From positions 2,509,001 to 2,573,000 of the forward strand of contig NZ_CP092832.1 of assembly GCF_022532105.1 (NCBI RefSeq): 64,000 bases of DNA, read 5' to 3'. The position numbers and the translations under genes are program-made. This DNA is from Flavobacterium sp. HJ-32-4 (lineage in GTDB: Bacteria > Bacteroidota > Bacteroidia > Flavobacteriales > Flavobacteriaceae). The notes beneath the pieces are model-generated. The model worked only from the letters and a program-made list of their open reading frames with translations. It searched no databases and was not told the DNA's origin. Below, piece by piece: positions 52,535-60,005 of the stretch; within the stretch, counting starts at the first letter, position 1; each line of letters begins with the position of its first letter.

Positions 52535-54006
52535 TGGGTATCGTATTGAAACAATCCGCCGCCAACACGGTCGTAACCTACATCGGGTTTGCGATCGGGG
52601 CGGTCAATACGCTGTTTCTCTATACGACGATATTAGGTAAGAAGGACTACGGAATCGTCGGATTCATTCTGTCCGGCGGCGCGCTGATGATGCCGATACT
52701 GGCCTTTGGCGTGCACAATACGTTGGTGCGTTTCTTTTCACGCTATAAAACGGAAGCGGAACGGGAAACGTTTCTGTCCTTCATGTTGGTGTTGCCCTTG
52801 GTGGTCATCCTTCCGTTGGGACTTTTCTGTCTACTGGGCTCGGACTTCATCGTCCACAACCTGATGGCCCGCAACCCGACCGCGCAGCCTTTCCTTTGGA
52901 CCATTCCGGCGATTGGTCTTTTTATGGCCTATTTCGAGATCTTTTATGCCTGGGCAAAGGTGCATATGAAGTCGGTGTTCGGTAACCTGATCAGTGAGGT
53001 ATTGGTACGGGTGTTGGTGATGGCTGGACTTTTTGGGGTTTCCTATGGATGGCTGACGAAAGCCGAATTCATCGAGTTACTGGTGGTAATCTACGGATGC
53101 CAATGGCTGGCCATGATGCTGTTTGCCTTGTCGATCAAAAAACCGGTGCTGCGATTCGAAAGACCGAAAAACCTGAAAGAACTGTCGGTCTATTCGCTGA
53201 CGACGATCCTCTCGGGCGGTATTGCCGTGCTGTTGGTCGAACTCGATAAAGTGTTATTGGGGATGTACGGACTGAACGAAAGCAACGGTATTTACAACAT
53301 CGCGATTTTCATTTCTACTGTCATTGCGGTGCCCAGCCGGTCGATGCTGCAAATTATCGCACCGATTACAGCGAAGCTGATGAGTGAAGAGAAATACGAC
53401 GAACTGAATGCGCTTTATAAAAAGTCGGCCATCACGTTACAATATTTCGGCGGGGCGATCCTGTTGCTGATTTTTCTCAATATCGAGCAGATGTACCGAT
53501 TGATTCCGGGGAATTATGAGGCGGGTACCATCGCCATCTTCCTGTTGGGTGTCTCGAAATTCTACGATGTGATGTTGGGGAATAACAATGCCATTATTCT
53601 CAACACCAAGTATTTTCGGAGTGTATTGGGTTTTGGTGTGTTGCTCGTGGTGCTGATGATTGTGCTCAACATGATTTTTATCCCGATGTATGATTTTACC
53701 GGGTCGGCGTTGGCAACGCTACTGTCGGTTATGTGCTACAATACCGTCAAGTTGTGGTTTGTGGTACGCAAAACCGGATTGTATCCGTTTACCGTAAAAA
53801 CGCTGTGGTCGTTGGGTATCATCGGCTTGTTGTTCGTGTTGTTTTTCTTCTGGGATTTTGGCTTTCACCCGATTGTCAATATCGTGCTTAAATCGGCGCT
53901 GGTGCTTCCGTTGTATGTCGCCCTTAACTATGTTTTGAAGATTTCGCCGGATGTCAATGACTTATTCGGAAAGATACTCGGGCGCGTAGGCTATAAGCGG
54001 GCATAA
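52534..54006 (+). CDS. Polysaccharide flippase (Wzx/MATE-like)
   Basis: 490 residues with about fourteen membrane segments. The start (GIVLKQSAANTVVTYIGFAIGAVNTLFLY) is the usual one of Bacteroidota oligosaccharide flippases; later marks are LKELSVYSLTTILSGGIAVL and ISTVIAVPSRSMLQIIAPIT. It should move lipid-linked oligosaccharide across the inner membrane. No polymerase or ligase gene is next to it, so the pathway is incomplete here. Its stop lies inside the A-run of the opposing terminator. Confidence 0.9.
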   Translation: MGIVLKQSAANTVVTYIGFAIGAVNTLFLYTTILGKKDYGIVGFILSGGALMMPILAFGVHNTLVRFFSRYKTEAERETFLSFMLVLPLVVILPLGLFCLLGSDFIVHNLMARNPTAQPFLWTIPAIGLFMAYFEIFYAWAKVHMKSVFGNLISEVLVRVLVMAGLFGVSYGWLTKAEFIELLVVIYGCQWLAMMLFALSIKKPVLRFERPKNLKELSVYSLTTILSGGIAVLLVELDKVLLGMYGLNESNGIYNIAIFISTVIAVPSRSMLQIIAPITAKLMSEEKYDELNALYKKSAITLQYFGGAILLLIFLNIEQMYRLIPGNYEAGTIAIFLLGVSKFYDVMLGNNNAIILNTKYFRSVLGFGVLLVVLMIVLNMIFIPMYDFTGSALATLLSVMCYNTVKLWFVVRKTGLYPFTVKTLWSLGIIGLLFVLFFFWDFGFHPIVNIVLKSALVLPLYVALNYVLKISPDVNDLFGKILGRVGYKRA

Positions 54007-54031
54007 AAAATCCCGGGGGTGAACCCGGGAC
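54005..54031 (-). terminator. Rho-independent terminator
   Basis: On the minus strand TCCCGGG and CCCGGGA pair around TTCACC, followed by six T. It ends the transcript of the hypothetical gene at 54053-54646 and overlaps the flippase stop codon. Confidence 0.8.
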
Positions 54032-54052
54032 TTCCCATCATCAAAACACAAT

Positions 54053-54646
54053 CTATTTTTTCTTGTCGTTTCCACGACGGTAGTAGTACTCGTCGGTGTA
54101 GTTCGGTGCGCCCGTTCCGCAGTTGGCCGGACCGTAATAACTGTTGTCGTAATAGCCGTAGCCGTCGTCGCAATAGCCGTTTACACTTCCGATCCGGTCG
54201 ACGATCTGGCCGCGTGTGTTGTAGACCAATCGCAGGTTTCCGACCTGGGCGAGGGCGAAGCGGTTGTAGGTCATATATACCGTCCCGATTCGTTTGATGC
54301 GATCAAAGGTATCATAGTTGACGAAGACATTGCCAATCCGGCGGACCCGGCCTTTGGCGTCGTGTTCGATCCGCACCCCTTCGACCCGTATGTTGGCAGG
54401 GGCACCGTAGGTAGTGTTGACATTGCGGCGTCCGCTTTGGCGGTAGTAGACGTCGCTTCCGGTAGACGGCTCGGTGCTGAAATCAAACTGGCCGTCGGCG
54501 AAGACGAAGAAACGGATACCGCGTTCTACGAATTCAATTGGTTCAGCGTCGGCTGGGTTCACAGGATACCTGTCGCTGGTTCGAACGCTTGCAATAGCGG
54601 TTCCGGTCATAAGGATGCTGGTCATCAGGAGGGTAATTGTTTTCAT
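54053..54646 (-). CDS. Secreted protein of unknown function with RIG repeats
   Basis: 197 residues with a signal peptide (MKTITLLMTSILMTGTAIAS). The middle part contains repeated strands with an R-I-G core: GRVRRIGNVFVNYDTFD, DRIKRIGTVYMTYNRFA, ALAQVGNLRLVYNTRG, QIVDRIGSVNG, each about 20 residues long, which suggests a small beta-solenoid or sheet. The tail is Tyr/Gly/Asp-rich (DDGYGYYDNSYYGPANCG) and ends RGNDKKK. Similar uncharacterised proteins exist in Flavobacterium (from memory). It is monocistronic with its own terminator. Confidence 0.75.
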   Translation of the reverse strand: MKTITLLMTSILMTGTAIASVRTSDRYPVNPADAEPIEFVERGIRFFVFADGQFDFSTEPSTGSDVYYRQSGRRNVNTTYGAPANIRVEGVRIEHDAKGRVRRIGNVFVNYDTFDRIKRIGTVYMTYNRFALAQVGNLRLVYNTRGQIVDRIGSVNGYCDDGYGYYDNSYYGPANCGTGAPNYTDEYYYRRGNDKKK

Positions 54647-54740
54647 GATTTCACAATTTGACAGTTGCCTACTCTGTTCACTTTTCGGCTGCCGTGCCGC
54701 CGTCTTCCGGCTTAACCAGGACTTTGCAAAACGCGTGCCA

Positions 54741-54754
54741 CGAAATCGATTTCG
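54741..54754. promoter_or_regulatory. Perfect 14-bp palindrome in the uvrA / hypothetical gene spacer
   Basis: CGAAATCGATTTCG is fully self-complementary and lies about 95 bp upstream of the hypothetical gene start. It could be an operator for that gene; I found no clear -7 box to fix its position relative to transcription. Confidence 0.3.
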
Positions 54755-54772
54755 CGTTCCGTGTTCGGATAT

Positions 54773-54806
54773 AAAAAAACGATTCCCTTGATAATCAAGA
54801 GAATCG
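54773..54806 (-). terminator. Rho-independent terminator of uvrA
   Basis: On the minus strand CGATTCTCTTGA and TCAAGGGAATCG form a twelve-pair stem with one G-T pair, then seven T. It lies 50 bp after the uvrA stop codon. Confidence 0.85.
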
Positions 54807-54856
54807 CTATAAGACTTTATCGTTACTTTAACAAAAAAGATTTTATTAAATAACCG

Positions 54857-57649
54857 TCATTTTTTCAATTTATCTATTAAATACTTACCGATTTCGGATT
54901 TAGGATTCTGGACGATCTCTTCCGGTGTACCCGCCGCGAGCAGTAAACCGCCGTTTTCGCCGCCGCCGGGCCCGAGGTCGATGATCCAGTCGGCGCATTT
55001 GATCAGGTCGGGATTGTGCTCGATGACGATAATGGAGTGCCCACGGTCGAGAAGGGCATCAAACGACTTGAGCAGTTTGTTGATATCGTGGAAGTGGAGT
55101 CCGGTAGTCGGTTCGTCAAAAATGAATAGTGTTTTATCCGAGTTGGATCCTTTCACCAGGAACGAGGCGAGCTTGATCCGTTGCGCTTCGCCACCGGAAA
55201 GGGTAGAAGAGGATTGTCCCAATTGCACGTATCCCAGTCCTACATCCTGCAACGGTTGTAGTTTCTGTACGATTTTCGTTTGCTTCGTCTCGCGGAAAAA
55301 CGCTACGGCATCGTCAATGGTCATCGTCAGGATGTCGTCGATGTTCTTTCCTTCAAACTGTACCTCAAGGATTTCCTTCTTAAAGCGTTTGCCGCCACAG
55401 GTGTCACAGGGTAACTGTACATCGGCCATGAACACCATTTCGACGTTGATGGTTCCTTCGCCTTTGCAGGTTTCACAGCGGCCGCCGTCTACGTTGAAGG
55501 AAAAATGCTTTGCCTGGTAGCCGCGGATCTTCGACAGCTTTTCCTTGGCGAGAACGTCGCGGATGTCGTCATACGCCTTTATATACGTCACCGGATTTGA
55601 TCGGGAACTGCGACCGATTGGGTTTTGGTCAACATATTCCACTTGCTGTACTTTGTGGTAGTAGCCCTGCATTTCCGAGAACTGTCCGGCTTTTTCACCC
55701 ACACCGTCGATCTTTTTCAGGAGGGCGGGGTAGAGGATTTTCTTGACCAGTGTACTTTTCCCGCTTCCGGACACACCCGTAATTACCGTCAGCATTTCGA
55801 GTGGAAAACGGACGTCGAGGTTCTGGAGGTTGTTTTCGCGGGCGCCGAGGATGTCGATATAGGTATTCGACTTCCGTCGTCTTTCCGGGACTTTGATTTC
55901 CAGCGTGCCACCGAGATAGCCTGCGGTAAGCGAATCACTTTTCAGGATTTCGTCAAAACTGCCCTGTGCGACAAGCTCCCCACCATGTGAGCCGGCTTCT
56001 GGTCCGATATCAATGATTACGTCGGCCGCGCGCATGATGTCTTCGTCGTGTTCGACTACAATGACTGTGTTTCCGAGGTCACGAAGGGAGATAAGGACCT
56101 CTATGAGTCGTTCTGTGTCTTTTGGATGCAGGCCGATGCTGGGTTCGTCGAGTATATACATCGAACCAACCAGGCTGCTTCCGAGGGAGGTCGCCAGGTT
56201 GATGCGTTGCGATTCACCGCCCGATAGGGAAGCCGAATTCCGGTTGAGCGTCAGGTAGTCGAGTCCGACATCCGACAAAAACTTCAGGCGGTTGTTGATC
56301 TCCGTCAGCAGTCGTTTGGCGATTTTGTTGTCGAATTCGGATAATTCCATCCCACCAAAAAAATCAACCAACCGTCGGATGGGCATATCGACCAGGTCGG
56401 AGATGGTCTTGCCGTACACCCGCACATTATCGGCTTCGGGCCGCAGGCGTTTGCCTTTACAGGCGTGGCATTTTGTTTTTCCGCGGTAGCGCGACAGCAT
56501 CACCCGGTTCTGGATCTTGTAGTTTTTCTCTTCGAGTTCGCGGAAGAAATCGGTGAGGCCTGTAAAATAGCTGTTTCCTTTCCAAAGCAACTCCCGTTGT
56601 TCATCCGACAACTGGAAGTACGGTTTATGGATGGGGAAATCAAAGCGGTAGGCGTTGTTCACTAATTGGTCGCGGTACCAACTCATGCTTTCGCCGCGCC
56701 AGGCGTAGACCGCGTTCTCGTATATCGACAGGGAGGTATTCGGTACCACCAGCGTCTCGTCGATCCCGATGACGTTGCCGTATCCTTCGCAGACCGGGCA
56801 GGCGCCATAGGGATTATTGAAACTGAACAGGTGGACATTTGGCTCAGGGAACGAAATACCGTCAAGTTCAAATCGATTGCTGAACGACAGTCGGGTAGGA
56901 CCGGCGGCATCCTGCAGGAACAATTCACCTTTTCCTTCAAAGAAGGCTGTCTGGACGGCGTCGGACAGACGGTTGTAGAAATCTTCCTCGTGGCTGACGA
57001 CAATACGGTCGATGATGAGAAACAGTTCTTTGGCGGAAAGGTGTTCTTCCGACATGTCTTCAATACGGAGCATCTGGCCGTCGGCGAAAATCCGGGCAAA
57101 TCCCTGTTGGAGTAGGATAGACAGTTTTTCTTTGAGGGTGCGCTTTCCTTCGTCGACGATGCGGGCGAGCAGGAGCCAGCGGCTTCCGGCTTCAAAGGTT
57201 TTGACCGTCTCCACTACATCGGTGACGGTGTGTTTGCGCACCTCTTGTCCGGATACTGGAGAAAACGTCCGCCCGATACGCGCATACAGCAACTTCAGGT
57301 AATCATATATCTCCGTTGACGTTCCGACCGTTGAGCGGGCGTTGGTCGTATTCACTTTCTGCTCGATGGCGATGGCGGGCGCGATGCCTTTGATATATTC
57401 GACTTTTGGCTTGTCGAGTCGCCCGAGAAACTGCCGGGCATACGACGACAGGCTTTCGACGTAGCGCCGTTGTCCTTCCGCGTAGAGCGTATCAAAGGCG
57501 AGGCTCGATTTTCCCGAACCCGAGAGTCCGGTAATGACAACCAGCTTGTTGCGCGGAATGGCCACATCCAGCTCTTTGAGGTTGTGCATGCGGGCCCCTT
57601 TGATAATAATATGGTGTTTCGGCTCGAGTGCCGTGATGTCGGTTTTCAT
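54857..57649 (-). CDS. uvrA: Excinuclease ABC subunit A
   Basis: 930 residues from ATG 57649; the frame opens 93 bp earlier, but that would include the promoter. Two ATP-binding cassettes: Walker [17 protein letters not shown] and [16 protein letters not shown], signatures [12 protein letters not shown] and [12 protein letters not shown], Walker [15 protein letters not shown] and [14 protein letters not shown]. Zinc modules are CPVCEGYG...CHACKGKR and CETCKGEG...CDTCGGKRF; the first, N-terminal CxxC pair is replaced by SPVSGQEV. UvrA finds bulky lesions and loads UvrB. A second UvrA begins to appear at the window end, so this genome has at least two. Confidence 0.95.
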   Translation of the reverse strand: MKTDITALEPKHHIIIKGARMHNLKELDVAIPRNKLVVITGLSGSGKSSLAFDTLYAEGQRRYVESLSSYARQFLGRLDKPKVEYIKGIAPAIAIEQKVNTTNARSTVGTSTEIYDYLKLLYARIGRTFSPVSGQEVRKHTVTDVVETVKTFEAGSRWLLLARIVDEGKRTLKEKLSILLQQGFARIFADGQMLRIEDMSEEHLSAKELFLIIDRIVVSHEEDFYNRLSDAVQTAFFEGKGELFLQDAAGPTRLSFSNRFELDGISFPEPNVHLFSFNNPYGACPVCEGYGNVIGIDETLVVPNTSLSIYENAVYAWRGESMSWYRDQLVNNAYRFDFPIHKPYFQLSDEQRELLWKGNSYFTGLTDFFRELEEKNYKIQNRVMLSRYRGKTKCHACKGKRLRPEADNVRVYGKTISDLVDMPIRRLVDFFGGMELSEFDNKIAKRLLTEINNRLKFLSDVGLDYLTLNRNSASLSGGESQRINLATSLGSSLVGSMYILDEPSIGLHPKDTERLIEVLISLRDLGNTVIVVEHDEDIMRAADVIIDIGPEAGSHGGELVAQGSFDEILKSDSLTAGYLGGTLEIKVPERRRKSNTYIDILGARENNLQNLDVRFPLEMLTVITGVSGSGKSTLVKKILYPALLKKIDGVGEKAGQFSEMQGYYHKVQQVEYVDQNPIGRSSRSNPVTYIKAYDDIRDVLAKEKLSKIRGYQAKHFSFNVDGGRCETCKGEGTINVEMVFMADVQLPCDTCGGKRFKKEILEVQFEGKNIDDILTMTIDDAVAFFRETKQTKIVQKLQPLQDVGLGYVQLGQSSSTLSGGEAQRIKLASFLVKGSNSDKTLFIFDEPTTGLHFHDINKLLKSFDALLDRGHSIIVIEHNPDLIKCADWIIDLGPGGGENGGLLLAAGTPEEIVQNPKSEIGKYLIDKLKK

Positions 57650-57701
57650 AGGTTGAACAAGCAATTTTTGGGAAGTAGGGTCTTTGAAAAAAACCGTTGC
57701 G

Positions 57702-57732
57702 CAAAGGTAGCGAAAAGGGGGGAAGGGGAAAA
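57702..57732 (-). promoter_or_regulatory. Bacteroidota-type promoter of uvrA
   Basis: On the minus strand TTTT (57732-57729) and TACCTTTG (57709-57702) are 19 bp apart. The ATG lies about 50 bp downstream. No LexA-like dyad of the kind seen at 4209 is visible here. Confidence 0.6.
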
Positions 57733-57852
57733 ACGAAGCCAATCCGTAAATTCCTACGAATTGAAAATCATCAGGATTTGGCCGAAAACGATATCGTATC
57801 TCATGTAAAAGCCGGATTATTATACAAAATATGTTAAATTTTATTTCGGACG

Positions 57853-57884
57853 TTGTGTTTTAGAAAATGTTTATATTATATTTG
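57853..57884 (+). promoter_or_regulatory. Bacteroidota-type promoter of the ECF sigma factor gene
   Basis: TTG at 57853-57855 and TATATTTG at 57877-57884 are 21 bp apart. The leader to the ATG at 57972 is unusually long for this window (about 80 bases) and AT-rich, so it may carry regulation. The 322-bp gap to uvrA otherwise holds no gene. Confidence 0.5.
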
Positions 57885-57971
57885 GCTCAACATTAATCTT
57901 TAATTAACAGCGCCTATTCCGCAACATTACTTTTTAGTTTTATCTCAATCAAAAACACTAAAGGTAATCGT

Positions 57972-58556
57972 ATGGCTCTTGTTAACACCCCCGACGCTTT
58001 ATTGGTATCGCAGTACGTGGCAGGAGACGAAAGTGCTCTGGCCGCACTCATCAACCGTCACCAATCTAAAATTTACGGTTTCATCTACTCGAAAGTAGGT
58101 GATCATGATGTATCCGATGATATTTTCCAGGATACGTTCATGAAGGTCATCCGCACGCTGAAATCCGACTCGTATAATGAGGAGGGAAAATTTCTTCCGT
58201 GGGTGATGCGCATTGCACACAACCTGGTGGTCGACCACTTCCGTAAAGGGAAGAAGATGCCGCTTTTCCGGGAAACGGAAGAGTTCTCTATCTTTTCCGT
58301 CCTTTCGGATGATGTTCCGAACATGGAGGCGCGTATGATCACCACACAGGTGGAGAAAGACCTGAAGAAACTGATCGACGAACTCCCGGAGGACCAGCGC
58401 GAAGTGCTGATTATGCGGATCTACCAGGACTTAAGTTTCAAGGAAATTGCCGAAGCGACCGACGTTTCCATCAACACGGCATTGGGGCGGATGCGGTATG
58501 CGTTGATGAACCTCCGAAAACTTATCAACAAGCATCAAATTATTTTGACCAATTAA
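57972..58556 (+). CDS. ECF-type RNA polymerase sigma factor
   Basis: 194 residues. Sigma region 2 (residues about 10-90): LINRHQSKIYGFIYSKVGD, DISDDIFQDTFMKVIRTL-like DVSDDIFQDTFMKVIRTL, WVMRIAHNLVVDHFRKGKK. Sigma region 4 (about 130-185): IDELPEDQREVLIMRIYQDL and SFKEIAEATDVSINTALGRM. No anti-sigma factor gene follows; instead a 47-residue ORF starts 50 bp downstream. The factor may be constitutive, as for several conserved ECF factors in Flavobacteriia (from memory). Confidence 0.93.
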   Translation: MALVNTPDALLVSQYVAGDESALAALINRHQSKIYGFIYSKVGDHDVSDDIFQDTFMKVIRTLKSDSYNEEGKFLPWVMRIAHNLVVDHFRKGKKMPLFRETEEFSIFSVLSDDVPNMEARMITTQVEKDLKKLIDELPEDQREVLIMRIYQDLSFKEIAEATDVSINTALGRMRYALMNLRKLINKHQIILTN

Positions 58557-58605
58557 TACTAAGGGGCGCGCTTCTGCGTTTTAATGCCATAAACAAACAC
58601 CTGTT

Positions 58606-58749
58606 ATGGCAAAACTCTACGCGAAGAAACCTGTGGCGGCCCCGAAGATGAATCCTAAGAAAGAGACTGTTTCGTTTTTATTGAATTATTCCAAAGCGCT
58701 TACCGTACTCAAAGTAGGTAGTATCAAAGTCGAGCACATCGCCAACTAA
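58606..58749 (+). CDS. Small 47-residue protein downstream of the sigma factor
   Basis: ATG 58606 to TAA 58749 reads MAKLYAKKPVAAPKMNPKKE, then TVSFLLNYSKALTVLKVGSI and KVEHIAN. It is basic at the N-terminus with a helix-like hydrophobic middle. Codon use is normal, a strong terminator follows within 8 bp, and I recall similar short ORFs behind this sigma factor in Flavobacterium. It is too small to be an ordinary anti-sigma factor but could modulate the sigma factor. The function is unknown. Confidence 0.65.
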   Translation: MAKLYAKKPVAAPKMNPKKETVSFLLNYSKALTVLKVGSIKVEHIAN

Positions 58750-58756
58750 AAAGAAA

Positions 58757-58788
58757 GCCCGCTGTTATTTGACAGCGGGCGTTTTTTT
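58757..58788. terminator. Bidirectional terminator
   Basis: GCCCGCTGT and ACAGCGGGC pair around TATTTG, with T7 on the right and A-rich sequence on the left. It ends the sigma factor operon on the plus strand and overlaps the last codons of nth on the minus strand. Confidence 0.85.
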
Positions 58789-59430
58789 GGCCCATTCCCG
58801 AAGGACTTCCTTTCGTCCGATCGTTCGGGTAATGAGGTCTTTATCGAGGTTGAGTCCGCGGGCAGGTGAGAATTCCCTGCCGTAGAAGATGATCTGTAGG
58901 TGCAGGTCGTTCCAGCGGTCTTTTGGAAACAGCTTTTTCGCATCCCGTTCTGTCTGCACAACGCTTTTACCATCCGACAGGCCCCAGCGCCACATCAGTC
59001 GGTGGATATGGGTATCAACGGGAAAGGCCGGCACGCCGAACGCCTGCGACATGACAACGCTGGCGGTTTTGTGCCCGACGGCGGGAAGTGCTTCCAATGC
59101 CTCAAAATCAGCCGGCACCTGTCCGTCGTATTGATCGAGCAGTATGTGCGACAAACCGTATATCCCTTTTGATTTCATGGGTGAAAGTCCACATGGGCGG
59201 ATGATATCCTGTATCGCGTCCTGCCCCAACCGCACCATCGCCTTCGGGTTATCGGCTTTCGCGAATAATAAAGGCGTGATCTTGTTTACCCGTTCGTCGG
59301 TGCATTGTGCCGACAGCAATACGGCAATCAACAGGGTATACGGGTCTTTATGGTCGAGTGGAATGGGTACTTCAGGGTATAATTCCTGCAGCGTATCCAT
59401 TACAAACGTGGCTTTTTCTTTCTTCGTCAT
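58765..59430 (-). CDS. nth: Endonuclease III-like DNA glycosylase lacking the Fe-S cluster
   Basis: 221 residues from ATG 59430 (MTKKEKATFVMDTLQELYPE). The HhH-GPD core is intact: LLIAVLLSAQCTDERVNKIT, hairpin LPAVGHKTASVVMSQAFG with the catalytic Lys, and VDTHIHRLMWRWGL with the catalytic Asp. The C-terminal region that normally holds four cysteines for a [4Fe-4S] cluster reads YGREFSPARGLNLDKDLITR and has none. It should remove oxidised pyrimidines and nick abasic sites. The gene is divergent from the peroxiredoxin gene, and both deal with oxidative damage. Confidence 0.92.
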   Translation of the reverse strand: MTKKEKATFVMDTLQELYPEVPIPLDHKDPYTLLIAVLLSAQCTDERVNKITPLLFAKADNPKAMVRLGQDAIQDIIRPCGLSPMKSKGIYGLSHILLDQYDGQVPADFEALEALPAVGHKTASVVMSQAFGVPAFPVDTHIHRLMWRWGLSDGKSVVQTERDAKKLFPKDRWNDLHLQIIFYGREFSPARGLNLDKDLITRTIGRKEVLREWAKKTPAVK

Positions 59431-59528
59431 GGTGTAAAGATACGGCTTGTGGGAATCCCGATGCAAGTGCTGTGGCGGACCCTCTATTCAGCAATTGTTA
59501 ATTCACATGCGTTGAGGATTTCGCGGTG

Positions 59529-59536
59529 TATCTTTG
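59529..59536 (+). promoter_or_regulatory. -7 element of bcp, suggesting a leaderless transcript
   Basis: TATCTTTG is a perfect -7 box only 5 bp before the ATG at 59541. Transcription would start at or next to the first codon. A GTG at 59526 in the same frame lies upstream of the box and is rejected. Confidence 0.5.
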
Positions 59537-59540
59537 TCAC

Positions 59541-59996
59541 ATGACACGATTCAAAAAAGGCGATAAAGCGCCAGATTTTACCGGTATCGACCAAGACGGG
59601 GCCACACATTCACTGGCTGATTACAAAGGAAAGAAGTTGGTCGTTTTCTTTTATCCAAAAGCCAATACACCTACCTGTACGGTGGAAGCCTGTAACCTGT
59701 CGGACAACTACAGCCGCCTTGAAAGCGCGGGCTATTCCATTTTAGGGGTAAGTGCCGATACGCAGAAAGCACAGGCCGGTTTCCGGAAGAAATTCGGGTT
59801 CCCGTATCCGCTGATTGCTGATGTCGACAAGTCGGTGATCCAGGCGTTTGACGTTTGGGGACCCAAGAAATTCATGGGACGGCTGTTTGACGGCATCCAC
59901 CGCACGACGTTCGTCATCGACGAGAATGGTGTTTTGGAAGATGTCATCACTGATGTAAAAGCCAAGGAACACACAAACCAGATCCTGGGGAGTTAG
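59541..59996 (+). CDS. bcp: Bcp-type peroxiredoxin (thiol peroxidase)
   Basis: 151 residues from ATG 59541. The peroxidatic Cys lies in VVFFYPKANTPTCTVEACNL, with a second, resolving Cys five residues later, as in atypical 2-Cys Bcp/PrxQ enzymes. The rest (YSILGVSADTQKAQAGFRKK, PYPLIADVDKSVIQAFDVWG, RTTFVIDENGVLEDVI) is complete. It reduces hydrogen and organic peroxides with thioredoxin. Divergent from nth. Confidence 0.94.
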   Translation: MTRFKKGDKAPDFTGIDQDGATHSLADYKGKKLVVFFYPKANTPTCTVEACNLSDNYSRLESAGYSILGVSADTQKAQAGFRKKFGFPYPLIADVDKSVIQAFDVWGPKKFMGRLFDGIHRTTFVIDENGVLEDVITDVKAKEHTNQILGS

Positions 59997-60005
59997 TCGT
60001 TTTCC

